Positions 36,578 through 43,783 of a stretch of 64,000 bases of DNA are shown here, in pieces. The notes beneath the pieces were generated by a model. It saw nothing but the letters and a program-made list of their open reading frames with translations, did no database searches and had not been told where the DNA came from. This DNA is from Streptomyces aureocirculatus (GTDB taxonomy: Bacteria; Actinomycetota; Actinomycetes; Streptomycetales; Streptomycetaceae). Made by a program: the position numbers and the translations under genes. Within the stretch, counting starts at the first letter, position 1; each line of letters opens with the position of its first letter. Location: assembly GCF_000720475.1 (NCBI RefSeq), contig NZ_JOAP01000019.1, positions 248,001-312,000 of the forward strand, in the 5' to 3' direction.

Positions 36578-36604
36578 AAGCCCGCCCGCAGCACGGGCGG
36601 GCTT
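36578..36604 (+). terminator. intrinsic terminator after TerD/FtsK-like gene
   Basis: AAGCCCGCCCG (36578-36588), five-base loop, CGGGCGGGCTT (36594-36604), then TTG. A perfect 11-bp stem just downstream of the gene. Confidence 0.85.
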
Positions 36605-36714
36605 TGTCGACGTAATGACTGTCCACGGCTCATCTACCGTCTTGACCTGGCCACTTGGGCATTGTTTGCCGCTCCCTTTACCTAACCTTGGTGTTTCGCG
36701 TACTCTTGTCAGTG

Positions 36715-36822
36715 CGGAGGGGAGTACTCCCGTACGCGACGTGCCCGTCAATACGGACCGCCATCGGTCCCGGGGCGTCGGCCCGTGGCGCGGACAGCGT
36801 GCCCGGGTGGAAGAGACCTCCG
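36715..36822 (+). promoter_or_regulatory. yybP-ykoY family (manganese) riboswitch
   Basis: The P1 stem is CGGAGG (36715-36720) with CCTCCG (36817-36822). Immediately inside P1 are the two conserved loops of the family: GGAGTA after the 5' strand (36721-36726) and GAGA/CC before the 3' strand (36813-36818). The intervening 85 nt are GC-rich hairpins. The next gene is a TerC-family protein, a classic partner. The family binds Mn2+ and switches on Mn export. A possible promoter is TTACCT (36678) - 17 bp - TACTCT (36701). The 36530-36866 region otherwise holds only the upstream terminator. Confidence 0.85.
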
Positions 36823-36866
36823 GCAGCGACGACGCTGATCAGTAGCCGTACGACGCCGGAGGCGCA

Positions 36867-37922
36867 GTGGACGTTTCTATGACCCTGTGGGTGCTGACCG
36901 TTCTCGGTCTGTGTGCCCTGATCGCAATGGACTTCTTCATCGGCCGCAAGCCGCATGACGTGTCCATCAAGGAAGCCGGTACGTGGACGATCGTCTGGAT
37001 CGTGCTCGCCGTGCTGTTCGGAATAGGCCTGCTGATAGCAGGTGAGAGTCAGGCGTCCGGCGAGTTCTTCGCGGGCTTCGTCACCGAGAAGTCGCTGAGC
37101 GTCGACAACCTCTTCGTCTTCATCCTGATCATGGCGAAGTTCTCGGTGCCGTCGCACCTCCAGCAGCGCGTGCTGCTGTTCGGTGTGCTGATCGCGCTGG
37201 TCCTGCGTGCGATCTTCATCGCGGCCGGCGCCGCGATCATCGCCAGCTTCTCCTGGGTGTTCTACCTGTTCGGCGCGTTCCTGATCTACACCGCCTGGAA
37301 GCTCATCCAGGAGGCGCGTGCCGACGAGGAAGAAGAGGAGTGGGAGGAGAACCGCCTCCTGAAGTCCGTCGAGAAGAAGTTCGGCGTCGCCGACCGGTAC
37401 CACGGCACGAAGCTGTTCATCGAGAAGAACGGCAAGAAGATCCTGACGCCCCTCATGGTCGTCATGCTCGCCATCGGCACCACCGACGTCCTGTTCGCGA
37501 TGGACTCCATCCCGGCGATCTTCGGCCTCACCCAGGACCCGTACATCGTCTTCACCGCCAACGCCTTCGCGCTGATGGGACTGCGGCAGCTCTACTTCCT
37601 GATCGGCGGACTGCTCAAGAAGCTGGTCCACCTCAGTTACGGCCTGTCGGTGATCCTCGGCTTCATCGGCGTCAAGCTCGTCCTGCACGCCCTGCACGAG
37701 AACGGCGTACACGTCCCGGAGATCTCCATCCCGGTGTCGCTCGGCGTCATCTGCGGCGTGCTGATCATCACCACGATCACCAGCCTCATGGCCTCCAGGA
37801 AGCAGGCCGAGCGCGAGGCGTCCGAGGCCGGTCCGACTGGCCCTACCGGCCCTACCGGCCCTACCGGCCCTACCGGCCCTACCGGCAAGGACGACAGCCA
37901 GAAGGACAGCGTCGAGGCGTAA
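36867..37922 (+). CDS. TerC-family integral membrane protein
   Basis: GTG at 36867 follows CGGAGG; 351 residues. About seven to eight membrane helices with the TerC motifs LSVDNLFVFILIMAKF (about 77-92) and GTTDVLFAMDSIPAIFGLTQDPYIVF (about 208-233); the DN and D residues line a metal path. Members (YkoY, MeeF/MeeY) export or load Mn2+. The upstream manganese-type riboswitch supports this. The C-terminus ends in six GPT triplets (about 321-339) encoded by a 9-bp repeat at 37830-37886. Confidence 0.92.
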   Translation: MDVSMTLWVLTVLGLCALIAMDFFIGRKPHDVSIKEAGTWTIVWIVLAVLFGIGLLIAGESQASGEFFAGFVTEKSLSVDNLFVFILIMAKFSVPSHLQQRVLLFGVLIALVLRAIFIAAGAAIIASFSWVFYLFGAFLIYTAWKLIQEARADEEEEEWEENRLLKSVEKKFGVADRYHGTKLFIEKNGKKILTPLMVVMLAIGTTDVLFAMDSIPAIFGLTQDPYIVFTANAFALMGLRQLYFLIGGLLKKLVHLSYGLSVILGFIGVKLVLHALHENGVHVPEISIPVSLGVICGVLIITTITSLMASRKQAEREASEAGPTGPTGPTGPTGPTGPTGKDDSQKDSVEA

Positions 37923-37944
37923 GCGCACTGAAGAGCCACCCCGG

Positions 37945-37981
37945 AGCGGTGCACGGTCGGTCGTCGACCGTGCACCGCTCT
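37945..37981 (+). terminator. strong hairpin terminator after TerC gene
   Basis: GAGCGGTGCACGGTCG (37945-37960) pairs perfectly with 37966-37981 across a five-base loop. It stands only 18 bp before the start of the exchanger gene, so that gene is reached by read-through or uses a start further in. Confidence 0.85.
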
Positions 37982-37998
37982 TGCGTAGAAAGGCACAC

Positions 37999-39141
37999 AT
38001 GAAGTCGCGGCCCTCCCGTGAGCGGGGCAGCATCAATCACATGATCCCTAAGTTCCGGGCACTCGCCGCGCGGTGGACGACCGCCGTGCCCGTGCTCGGA
38101 GTCGTCCTCCTCGTCCTCACCTGGGGGCGCGATCTGCCGGGTGTGGTCGTCGCCCTGGTGACGGCGGTCCTCGCCGGAGCCGTGCTCTCGGCGGTGCATC
38201 ACGCCGAAGTCATCGCGCACCGCGTCGGCGAACCCTTCGGCTCCCTGGTCCTGGCCGTGGCGGTCACGATCATCGAGGTCGCCCTCATCGTCACCTTGAT
38301 GGCCGATGGCGGCGACAAGAGCGCGACCCTGGCCCGTGACACCGTCTTCGCGGCCGTCATGATCACCTGTAACGGCATACTGGGCCTCTGTCTGCTGACC
38401 GGCGCCCTGCGCCACCGCGTGGCCGTCTTCAACCCCGAGGGCACCGGTGCCGCGCTCGCGACCGTCGCCACGCTGGCCACGCTCAGCCTGGTCCTGCCGA
38501 CCTTCACGACGTCCAAGCCGGGCCCGGAGTTCTCCACCTCGCAGCTCACCTTCGCGGCCCTGGCCTCACTCGTCCTGTACGGCCTGTTCGTCGCGACCCA
38601 GACCGTACGGCACCGCGACTACTTCCTGCCGGTCACCAAGCAGGGCAAGGTCGTCGACGCCGACGACCACGCCGAAGGGCCCTCCGCGCGCACCGCCCTC
38701 ATCAGTCTCAGCCTGCTCGGGCTCGCCCTGATCGGCGTCGTCGGGCTCGCCAAGGGCGTGTCGCCGACCATCGAGTCGGGCGTCGAGTCCGCGGGCCTGC
38801 CGCATGCCGTGGTCGGCGTGATCATCGCCCTGCTCGTGCTGCTTCCCGAGACCATCGCGGCCGTGCGCGCGGCCCGCAGGGACCGCGTCCAGACCAGCCT
38901 CAACCTGGCACTCGGCTCGGCGATGGCCAGCATCGGCCTGACCATCCCGGCCGTCGCCATCGCCTCCGTGTGGCTGTCCGGGCCGCTTGTGCTCGGGCTC
39001 AGCTCGACACATATGGTGCTGCTCGTCCTCACGGTCCTCGTCGGCACGCTCACGGTCGTTCCCGGACGCGCCACGCCCTTGCAGGGCGGTGTGCACCTGG
39101 TGCTGTTCGCGGCGTACCTGGAGCTCGCGGTCAATCCATGA
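37999..39141 (+). CDS. ChaA-like calcium/cation:proton antiporter
   Basis: ATG at 37999 has AGAAAGG six bases upstream, matching the 16S tail; ATG at 38041 is an alternative that gives 366 residues. The 380-residue protein has about 11 membrane helices with two alpha-repeats typical of CaCA exchangers: GEPFGSLVLAVAVTIIEVALIVTLM (first) and HAVVGVIIALLVLLPETIAAVRAARRDRVQTSLNLALGSAMASIGLTIP (second), both with the acidic Glu in the PET/E positions. It likely exports Ca2+ or Na+/K+ in exchange for protons. Confidence 0.88.
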   Translation: MKSRPSRERGSINHMIPKFRALAARWTTAVPVLGVVLLVLTWGRDLPGVVVALVTAVLAGAVLSAVHHAEVIAHRVGEPFGSLVLAVAVTIIEVALIVTLMADGGDKSATLARDTVFAAVMITCNGILGLCLLTGALRHRVAVFNPEGTGAALATVATLATLSLVLPTFTTSKPGPEFSTSQLTFAALASLVLYGLFVATQTVRHRDYFLPVTKQGKVVDADDHAEGPSARTALISLSLLGLALIGVVGLAKGVSPTIESGVESAGLPHAVVGVIIALLVLLPETIAAVRAARRDRVQTSLNLALGSAMASIGLTIPAVAIASVWLSGPLVLGLSSTHMVLLVLTVLVGTLTVVPGRATPLQGGVHLVLFAAYLELAVNP

Positions 39142-39174
39142 GACGTGGTGTCCGGCCGGGGCTGGTGCCCACCC

Positions 39175-39230
39175 GGGGGGCGTACGTGCGGTCCGGCCGG
39201 GCACCACGCCGCACCACACGTACGCCCCCC
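39175..39230. terminator. bidirectional terminator between convergent genes
   Basis: GGGGGGCGTACGTG (39175-39188) pairs with 39217-39230 across a 28-nt loop containing further partial repeats. It separates the exchanger and MHS-transporter genes. Confidence 0.75.
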
Positions 39231-39257
39231 CGGCGGCTTCCGGGAAGCGGCGTACGG

Positions 39258-40577
39258 TCACCCCGCGACCGGCACCGCCACCTCCTTCCGCGCGGGCCGC
39301 GTCTCCGGAAGCAGCGCGAAGCACCCGAGGCTCAGCACCGCCATCGCCGCCAGATACGCGGCCACACCCCACGGAGTGCCCTCGCCCCGGGCCGCCGCGG
39401 TCGCCACCATGGGCGTGAGCGCGCCCCCCAGGACACCGGCGAGGTTGTAGCCGACCGCCGCGCCCGTGCAGCGCACGCGGGGCGCGTACAGCTCGGGCAG
39501 ATAGGCGGAGACCACGGCAAACATCGAGACGAACGCGAGCATCGCCACCAGGAAGCCGAAGAACATCAGGAGCGGCTCCCCCGTGGCCAGGAGCGCGACC
39601 ATCGGGAACATCCACAGGGCGGTGGCCGCGCACCCCGCAAGACACATCGGCCGCCGCCCGTACCGGTCGCCGAGCAGGGCCGCCACCGGCGTCAGGGCGC
39701 CCTTGACGACGACGGCCGCCATGATGCAGGCCAGCATGACCGTACGGCTCACGCCGAGCCGCTCCACGCCGTACGCCAGAGACCACGTCGTGACCGCGTA
39801 GAACACCGCGTACCCGACCGCGAGCGCGCCCGCGGTGAGCAGCACCAGGCGCCAGTGCTCGCGCGCCACCTCGACGAAGGGCACGCGCGCGTGCTCGCGC
39901 ACCTGAAGGAAGTCCGGGCTCTCCACGAGCGAGGCGCGCAGTACGAGACCGACCAGGGCGAGGAGCCCCGCCCCCCAGAAGGGGATCCGCCATCCCCAGG
40001 ACGCGAACTGGGCGTCCGTCAGTGTCGCCGAGAGCGTCAGCATGACGCCGTTGGCCAGCAGGAACCCGATCGACGGGCCGACCTGCGGGAAGCTCGACCA
40101 CAGCGCGCGCCGCTCGGGCGGTGCGTGCTCGGCGGTGAGCAGGACCGCACCGCCCCACTCGCCGCCGAGCCCCACGCCCTGGACGAAGCGCAGCACCAGG
40201 AGCAGCAGGGGAGCGGCCACGCCGATCGACTCGAACGTCGGCACACAGCCGACGGCCACGGTGGCCAGACCGGTCATGAGCAGCGAGAGCACCAGGACGG
40301 GCCGCCGGCCGCGCCGGTCGCCGAGATGCCCGAAGAGCACGGAGCCGAGGGGACGGGCCACGAAGCCCACACCGAAGGTCGCGAACGCGGCGAGCGTTCC
40401 CGCCAGTGGGGAGAAGGTCGGAAAGAACAACGGCCCGAGGACGAGCGCCGCCGCGGTGCCGTAGATGAAGAAGTCGTAGAACTCGATGGCCGTTCCGGCC
40501 AGCGACGCGGCGGCGAGCCGTGGCAGCGAAGGGCCACCTGGGGCCCGCTCTGTTGACGGAGAGTGACTATTGTGCAC
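39258..40577 (-). CDS. MFS transporter, metabolite:H+ symporter type
   Basis: 439 residues from the GTG at 40577 (no clear ribosome binding site). MHS-family signatures are clear: AAASLAGTAIEFYDFFIYGTAAALVLGPLFFP (helix 1), GFVARPLGSVLFGHLGDRRGRRPVLVLSLL (loop 2-3) and FVQGVGLGGEWGGAVLLTAEHAPPERR (helix 4-5). The family includes ShiA, proline/betaine and citrate/alpha-ketoglutarate symporters. Twelve helices are complete. The substrate is unknown. Confidence 0.9.
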   Translation of the reverse strand: MHNSHSPSTERAPGGPSLPRLAAASLAGTAIEFYDFFIYGTAAALVLGPLFFPTFSPLAGTLAAFATFGVGFVARPLGSVLFGHLGDRRGRRPVLVLSLLMTGLATVAVGCVPTFESIGVAAPLLLLVLRFVQGVGLGGEWGGAVLLTAEHAPPERRALWSSFPQVGPSIGFLLANGVMLTLSATLTDAQFASWGWRIPFWGAGLLALVGLVLRASLVESPDFLQVREHARVPFVEVAREHWRLVLLTAGALAVGYAVFYAVTTWSLAYGVERLGVSRTVMLACIMAAVVVKGALTPVAALLGDRYGRRPMCLAGCAATALWMFPMVALLATGEPLLMFFGFLVAMLAFVSMFAVVSAYLPELYAPRVRCTGAAVGYNLAGVLGGALTPMVATAAARGEGTPWGVAAYLAAMAVLSLGCFALLPETRPARKEVAVPVAG

Positions 40578-40865
40578 GTTGCGTCAACTGCCCGGTGTGA
40601 CGGGCGGTTACGGGGGCGTGCGGAGGTCGGCCTTCGGGGGCGGCTTGACCACACTCGTCGCGGCGGCCCTCGTCACCTCCTTCGGGATGATGATCTACGG
40701 CCCCACCACGTCGGCGTTCATCAACCGCCACGCCGGTGGCCTTCGGTCGCCGGGACGTATCACACCGGCCGATTCACGAAGGTGCCCCGCCTCGCCAAGC
40801 TCCTGCGGGTCCGGACCCCCGCCGACCGCGGGCCCGGCCAGCCCTGGCGGCCCGGTACTCCGCCG
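40578..40865 (+). other. degraded segment, possible membrane-protein remnant
   Basis: No intact gene. The plus strand can encode a short segment (about 40630-40740) reading LTTLVAAALVTSFGMMIYGPTTSAFIN, which looks like a membrane helix, but the frame then turns to low-quality Ser/Pro/Arg sequence. It overlaps the start of the MHS gene. I read it as a gene fragment next to the decayed peptidase. Confidence 0.3.
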
Positions 40866-41620
40866 GGCGTACGCGGAGAGCGCTCGGAGTACGGCCTCGC
40901 GCTGCTCGTGTGCGTAACGGGTGCGCTCCTCGGGGCCGGTGGGGTGCTCGAAGCTCCAGCGCTTGGCGCGGCCCATGATCAGCGCGGCGAAGCGGGTGAG
41001 CAGTCCGCGCTCGCCGAGGCAGCGCAGGATCCGGAACACCTCGGTGGCGGCGGGGAGTTCCTCGGTGGTCTCCAGGAACGGCACATGCCCGTTGTACTCG
41101 GCGGGGTCCCGGGCCACCTCGCGGTCGGCCGTCAGGAGCTCGGACAGGATCTCCAGGCAGCCGCCCCAGGTGCGGCCCTCCACGACCCGCTCGGCACCCT
41201 CCACAGGAACGCGTGCAGGTTGGTGTTGTCGCTGAACCCGAAGAACGGCTTGGGGCTGGCGCGGATCAACTCCCGGTCCAGATGCGGCAGGACGGTGATC
41301 TGGTCGTCGCCCCCGATGCTCGCCATGACCGCCTTCACGTCCGGGTCGGCGAACGCGGCGTGCAGGTCGTCGGCGCGCTCCCGCGGCGAGGCGCCCATCC
41401 TGCGCGTCGTCGGATACTCCACCGGCTCCAGGAGGAAGTCCTCGCGCAGCCGCCGCAGGCCCAGTTCGAAGGGGAGCGGGAAGAGTCCGGGCAGACCGGC
41501 CGAGGGCGACACGATCGCCATGCGGTCGCCAGGAACGGGCTTCGGCGGATACAGCGGGTGCGCGGGGCGGGTGGGGCGCGGCCCGGCCGGTGGTCCTGGT
41601 GGTCCTGCGGGCGTGATCAT
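40866..41620 (-). pseudogene. LD-carboxypeptidase (S66, MccF-like) pseudogene
   Basis: The N-terminal half reads PVPGDRMAIVSPSAGLPGLFP ... KAVMASIGGDDQITVLPHLD ... FFGFSDNTNLHAFLW in one frame (41620 to about 41205). The C-terminal half reads EGAERVVEGRTWGGCLEILSELL ... FLETTEE ... LIMGRAKRWSFEHP in another frame (41204 to about 40866). About 80 residues normally between LHAFLW and EGAERVVEG are missing and the frame is shifted, and the normal C-terminus after RALSAYA is replaced. Intact S66 peptidases remove tetrapeptides or inactivate microcin C-like compounds. A leaderless-type TAGGCC precedes the ATG. Confidence 0.8.
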
Positions 41621-41701
41621 GGCGGCGGCCTAGGCTGGGACCGGCGCTCAGGCACCGTGATAAACCATCTGTGAGCAGTAGCCCGACGCATGGAGGACCC
41701 T

Positions 41702-42163
41702 GTGCCCCACACCCTCGCCACCGCCCCGGTCATGATCCTCAACGGGCCGAACCTGAACCTCCTCGGCAAGCGTCAGCCGGAGATCTACGGCACCGACACG
41801 CTCGCCGACGTCGAGGCGATGTGCGCCGAGGCGGCCGCCGCGCACGGGGGGACGGTCGACCTGCGCCAGTCCAACCACGAGGGCGAGCTGGTGGACTGGA
41901 TCCACGAGGCGCGCGAGCAGCACGCGGGCATCGTCATCAACCCGGCCGCGTACTCGCACACCTCGATTGCGATCCTGGACGCCCTCAACACCTGCGACGG
42001 ACTGCCCGTGGTGGAGGTCCACATCTCCAACATCCACCAGCGCGAGGCGTTCCGGCACCACTCGTACGTCTCCCAGCGCGCCGACGGCGTCATCGCCGGA
42101 TGCGGGGTGCAGGGGTACGTGTTCGGTGTCGAGCGGGTGGCGGCGCTGGTGGCGCGGGCCTAG
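41702..42163 (+). CDS. aroQ: 3-dehydroquinate dehydratase, type II
   Basis: The GTG at 41702 follows GGAGGA; an ATG at 41690 lies before that site. 153 residues with the type II signature [19 protein letters not shown] (12-30, catalytic Arg24 and Tyr29), [32 protein letters not shown] and [21 protein letters not shown]. It dehydrates 3-dehydroquinate in the shikimate or quinate pathway. Streptomyces often carry more than one copy; which role this one has is not visible. Confidence 0.95.
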   Translation: MPHTLATAPVMILNGPNLNLLGKRQPEIYGTDTLADVEAMCAEAAAAHGGTVDLRQSNHEGELVDWIHEAREQHAGIVINPAAYSHTSIAILDALNTCDGLPVVEVHISNIHQREAFRHHSYVSQRADGVIAGCGVQGYVFGVERVAALVARA

Positions 42164-42182
42164 CCCGCGCGCACCAGCAAGA

Positions 42183-42839
42183 TCACCAGCCGCGCGTGCG
42201 CCACTCCGAGAGGTGCGGCCGCTCGGCGCCGAGGGTCGTGTCGTCGCCGTGGCCCGGGTAGACCCACGTCTCGTCGGGCAGCGTGCCGAAGATCTTCGTC
42301 TCGACGTCGTCCATGAGGTTCGCGAACCTCTCCGGGTCCTTCCAGGTGTTGCCGACGCCCCCGGGGAACAGGCAGTCACCGGTGAAGACGTGCGGGTGGC
42401 CGTGGGGGTCGTCGTACACGAGGGCGATCGAGCCCGGGGTGTGGCCCACCAGATGCCTGGCCGTGAGCGTGATCCGGCCGAAGGCGATGGTGTCGCCGTC
42501 GTCGACCAGGACGTCCGTGGGCACCGGGATGCCCTCGGCGTCCTCGCGGCCCGCGTACGTGCGCGCACCCGTGGCCGCGACCACCTCCGCCAGCGCCTGC
42601 CAGTGGTCCCCGTGCTGGTGCGTGGTGACGACGGACCCGATGCCGTCGTCACCGATCAGCGTCAGCAGCGTCCGGGCCTCGTTGGCCGCGTCGATGAGGA
42701 GCTGCTCGTCGGTGGCCCGACAGCGCAGCACGTAGGCGTTGTTGTTCATCGGCCCGACCGCGACCTTGGAGATCATCAGGTCCTGCAACTCGTGCACGTC
42801 CGCGGCTCCGCCGACCCGCACCGCTCCGCTGTACGTCAT
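42183..42839 (-). CDS. MBL-fold metallo-hydrolase (glyoxalase II-like)
   Basis: 218 residues. Zinc ligands: THQHGDH (H74, H76, D78, H79), VGHTPGSI (H133), FTGDCLF (D155) and PGHGDD (H197). The pattern matches small metal-dependent hydrolases of the hydroxyacylglutathione hydrolase group; in mycothiol-using actinobacteria such proteins are candidates for mycothiol-conjugate hydrolysis. The gene starts 9 bp after the maleylpyruvate isomerase-like gene, so the two form an operon. Confidence 0.9.
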   Translation of the reverse strand: MTYSGAVRVGGAADVHELQDLMISKVAVGPMNNNAYVLRCRATDEQLLIDAANEARTLLTLIGDDGIGSVVTTHQHGDHWQALAEVVAATGARTYAGREDAEGIPVPTDVLVDDGDTIAFGRITLTARHLVGHTPGSIALVYDDPHGHPHVFTGDCLFPGGVGNTWKDPERFANLMDDVETKIFGTLPDETWVYPGHGDDTTLGAERPHLSEWRTRGW

Positions 42840-42848
42840 GGCGCCAGC

Positions 42849-43547
42849 CTATAGCGGGGGGAGGGCGGGAAGAGGGCCGCCTTCGGAGGTCAGCTCGGCC
42901 GCGAGGGCGTCGCCGCCGCGGCGCCCGGCGAGCCAGCCGACCAGGGCCGGAGCCGGGCCGGTGACGGTCACCTCGGGGTTCTCCGCGGAGCGGCCCGTGC
43001 GCCACGCGCGCGTGCCGTCGCTGACGCTGGTCGCGGGCACGTCGGGGTTCCCCGAGAAGCGGTCGGTGAGGAAGTCGGTCTCGCGTGTGAGGAACTCGGC
43101 CGGCAGGTCTTCGAGCTCGTACCCGACCCCCAGGTCGACGTGGTGCAGCTCCAGCTCGACCCAGCGCCGGAACGGCACCCGTGACGCCGAGTCCGTGACG
43201 CCGTTGCGCATCGTGATGGTACGGGACCAGTCGGCGGGGAGCGCGGCCTGCGCCTCCAGGCGCGCGGCGGACTCCCGCAGGTCGACGAGGTGGGCCGCGA
43301 TCGGCCGGGGCGCGTCCCGCTCGATGTCGGCGTCGCGGGCGGTACCGCTCACGTACATGGGCCGCCCGGCCAGCACGTTCACGAGCGCGTCGGCGTTCCG
43401 CGCCACGTGGGCGAGGACATGGCCCCGCGTCCAGTTGGGAAGCAGGGACGGCTCGGCCGTCGAGACATCGTCCAAGGCGGTGGCTGCGGCGAGCAGCCGT
43501 TCGGTCGCGTCACGTACAGACGCCAGGTCGCGCACATGATCAATCAT
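42849..43547 (-). CDS. maleylpyruvate isomerase family mycothiol-dependent protein
   Basis: ATG at 43547 has TATCGT seven bases upstream (leaderless type); 232 residues. The DinB-like four-helix motif is clear: HVRDLASVRDATERLLAAATAL, then LPNWTRGHVLAHVARNADAL (metal His), RWVELELHHVDLGVGY (second metal His pair). These enzymes use mycothiol as cofactor; the physiological substrate is not evident. Co-transcribed with the MBL-fold hydrolase. Confidence 0.9.
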   Translation of the reverse strand: MIDHVRDLASVRDATERLLAAATALDDVSTAEPSLLPNWTRGHVLAHVARNADALVNVLAGRPMYVSGTARDADIERDAPRPIAAHLVDLRESAARLEAQAALPADWSRTITMRNGVTDSASRVPFRRWVELELHHVDLGVGYELEDLPAEFLTRETDFLTDRFSGNPDVPATSVSDGTRAWRTGRSAENPEVTVTGPAPALVGWLAGRRGGDALAAELTSEGGPLPALPPL

Positions 43548-43783
43548 GAGCCCGACGATAGCTTCGCCACACGTTCGGGTGAAGGCGGTGGATGAGCCCC
43601 GCAAATCGAATGCCCGTGCTATACGCTCGATGATGGCATCGGGCACTCTTGATGGTCGGGCTTCATCCCTCCCCGACTTCGTCCACTCAGAGATCCAGCC
43701 CGGCGTTGTCAGTGGGTCGCTCTAGTCTGTGAAGGACGGGGGCCCCGCCCCTGTCACTTCTCTCAAGAAAGGTGCGGACCGGC

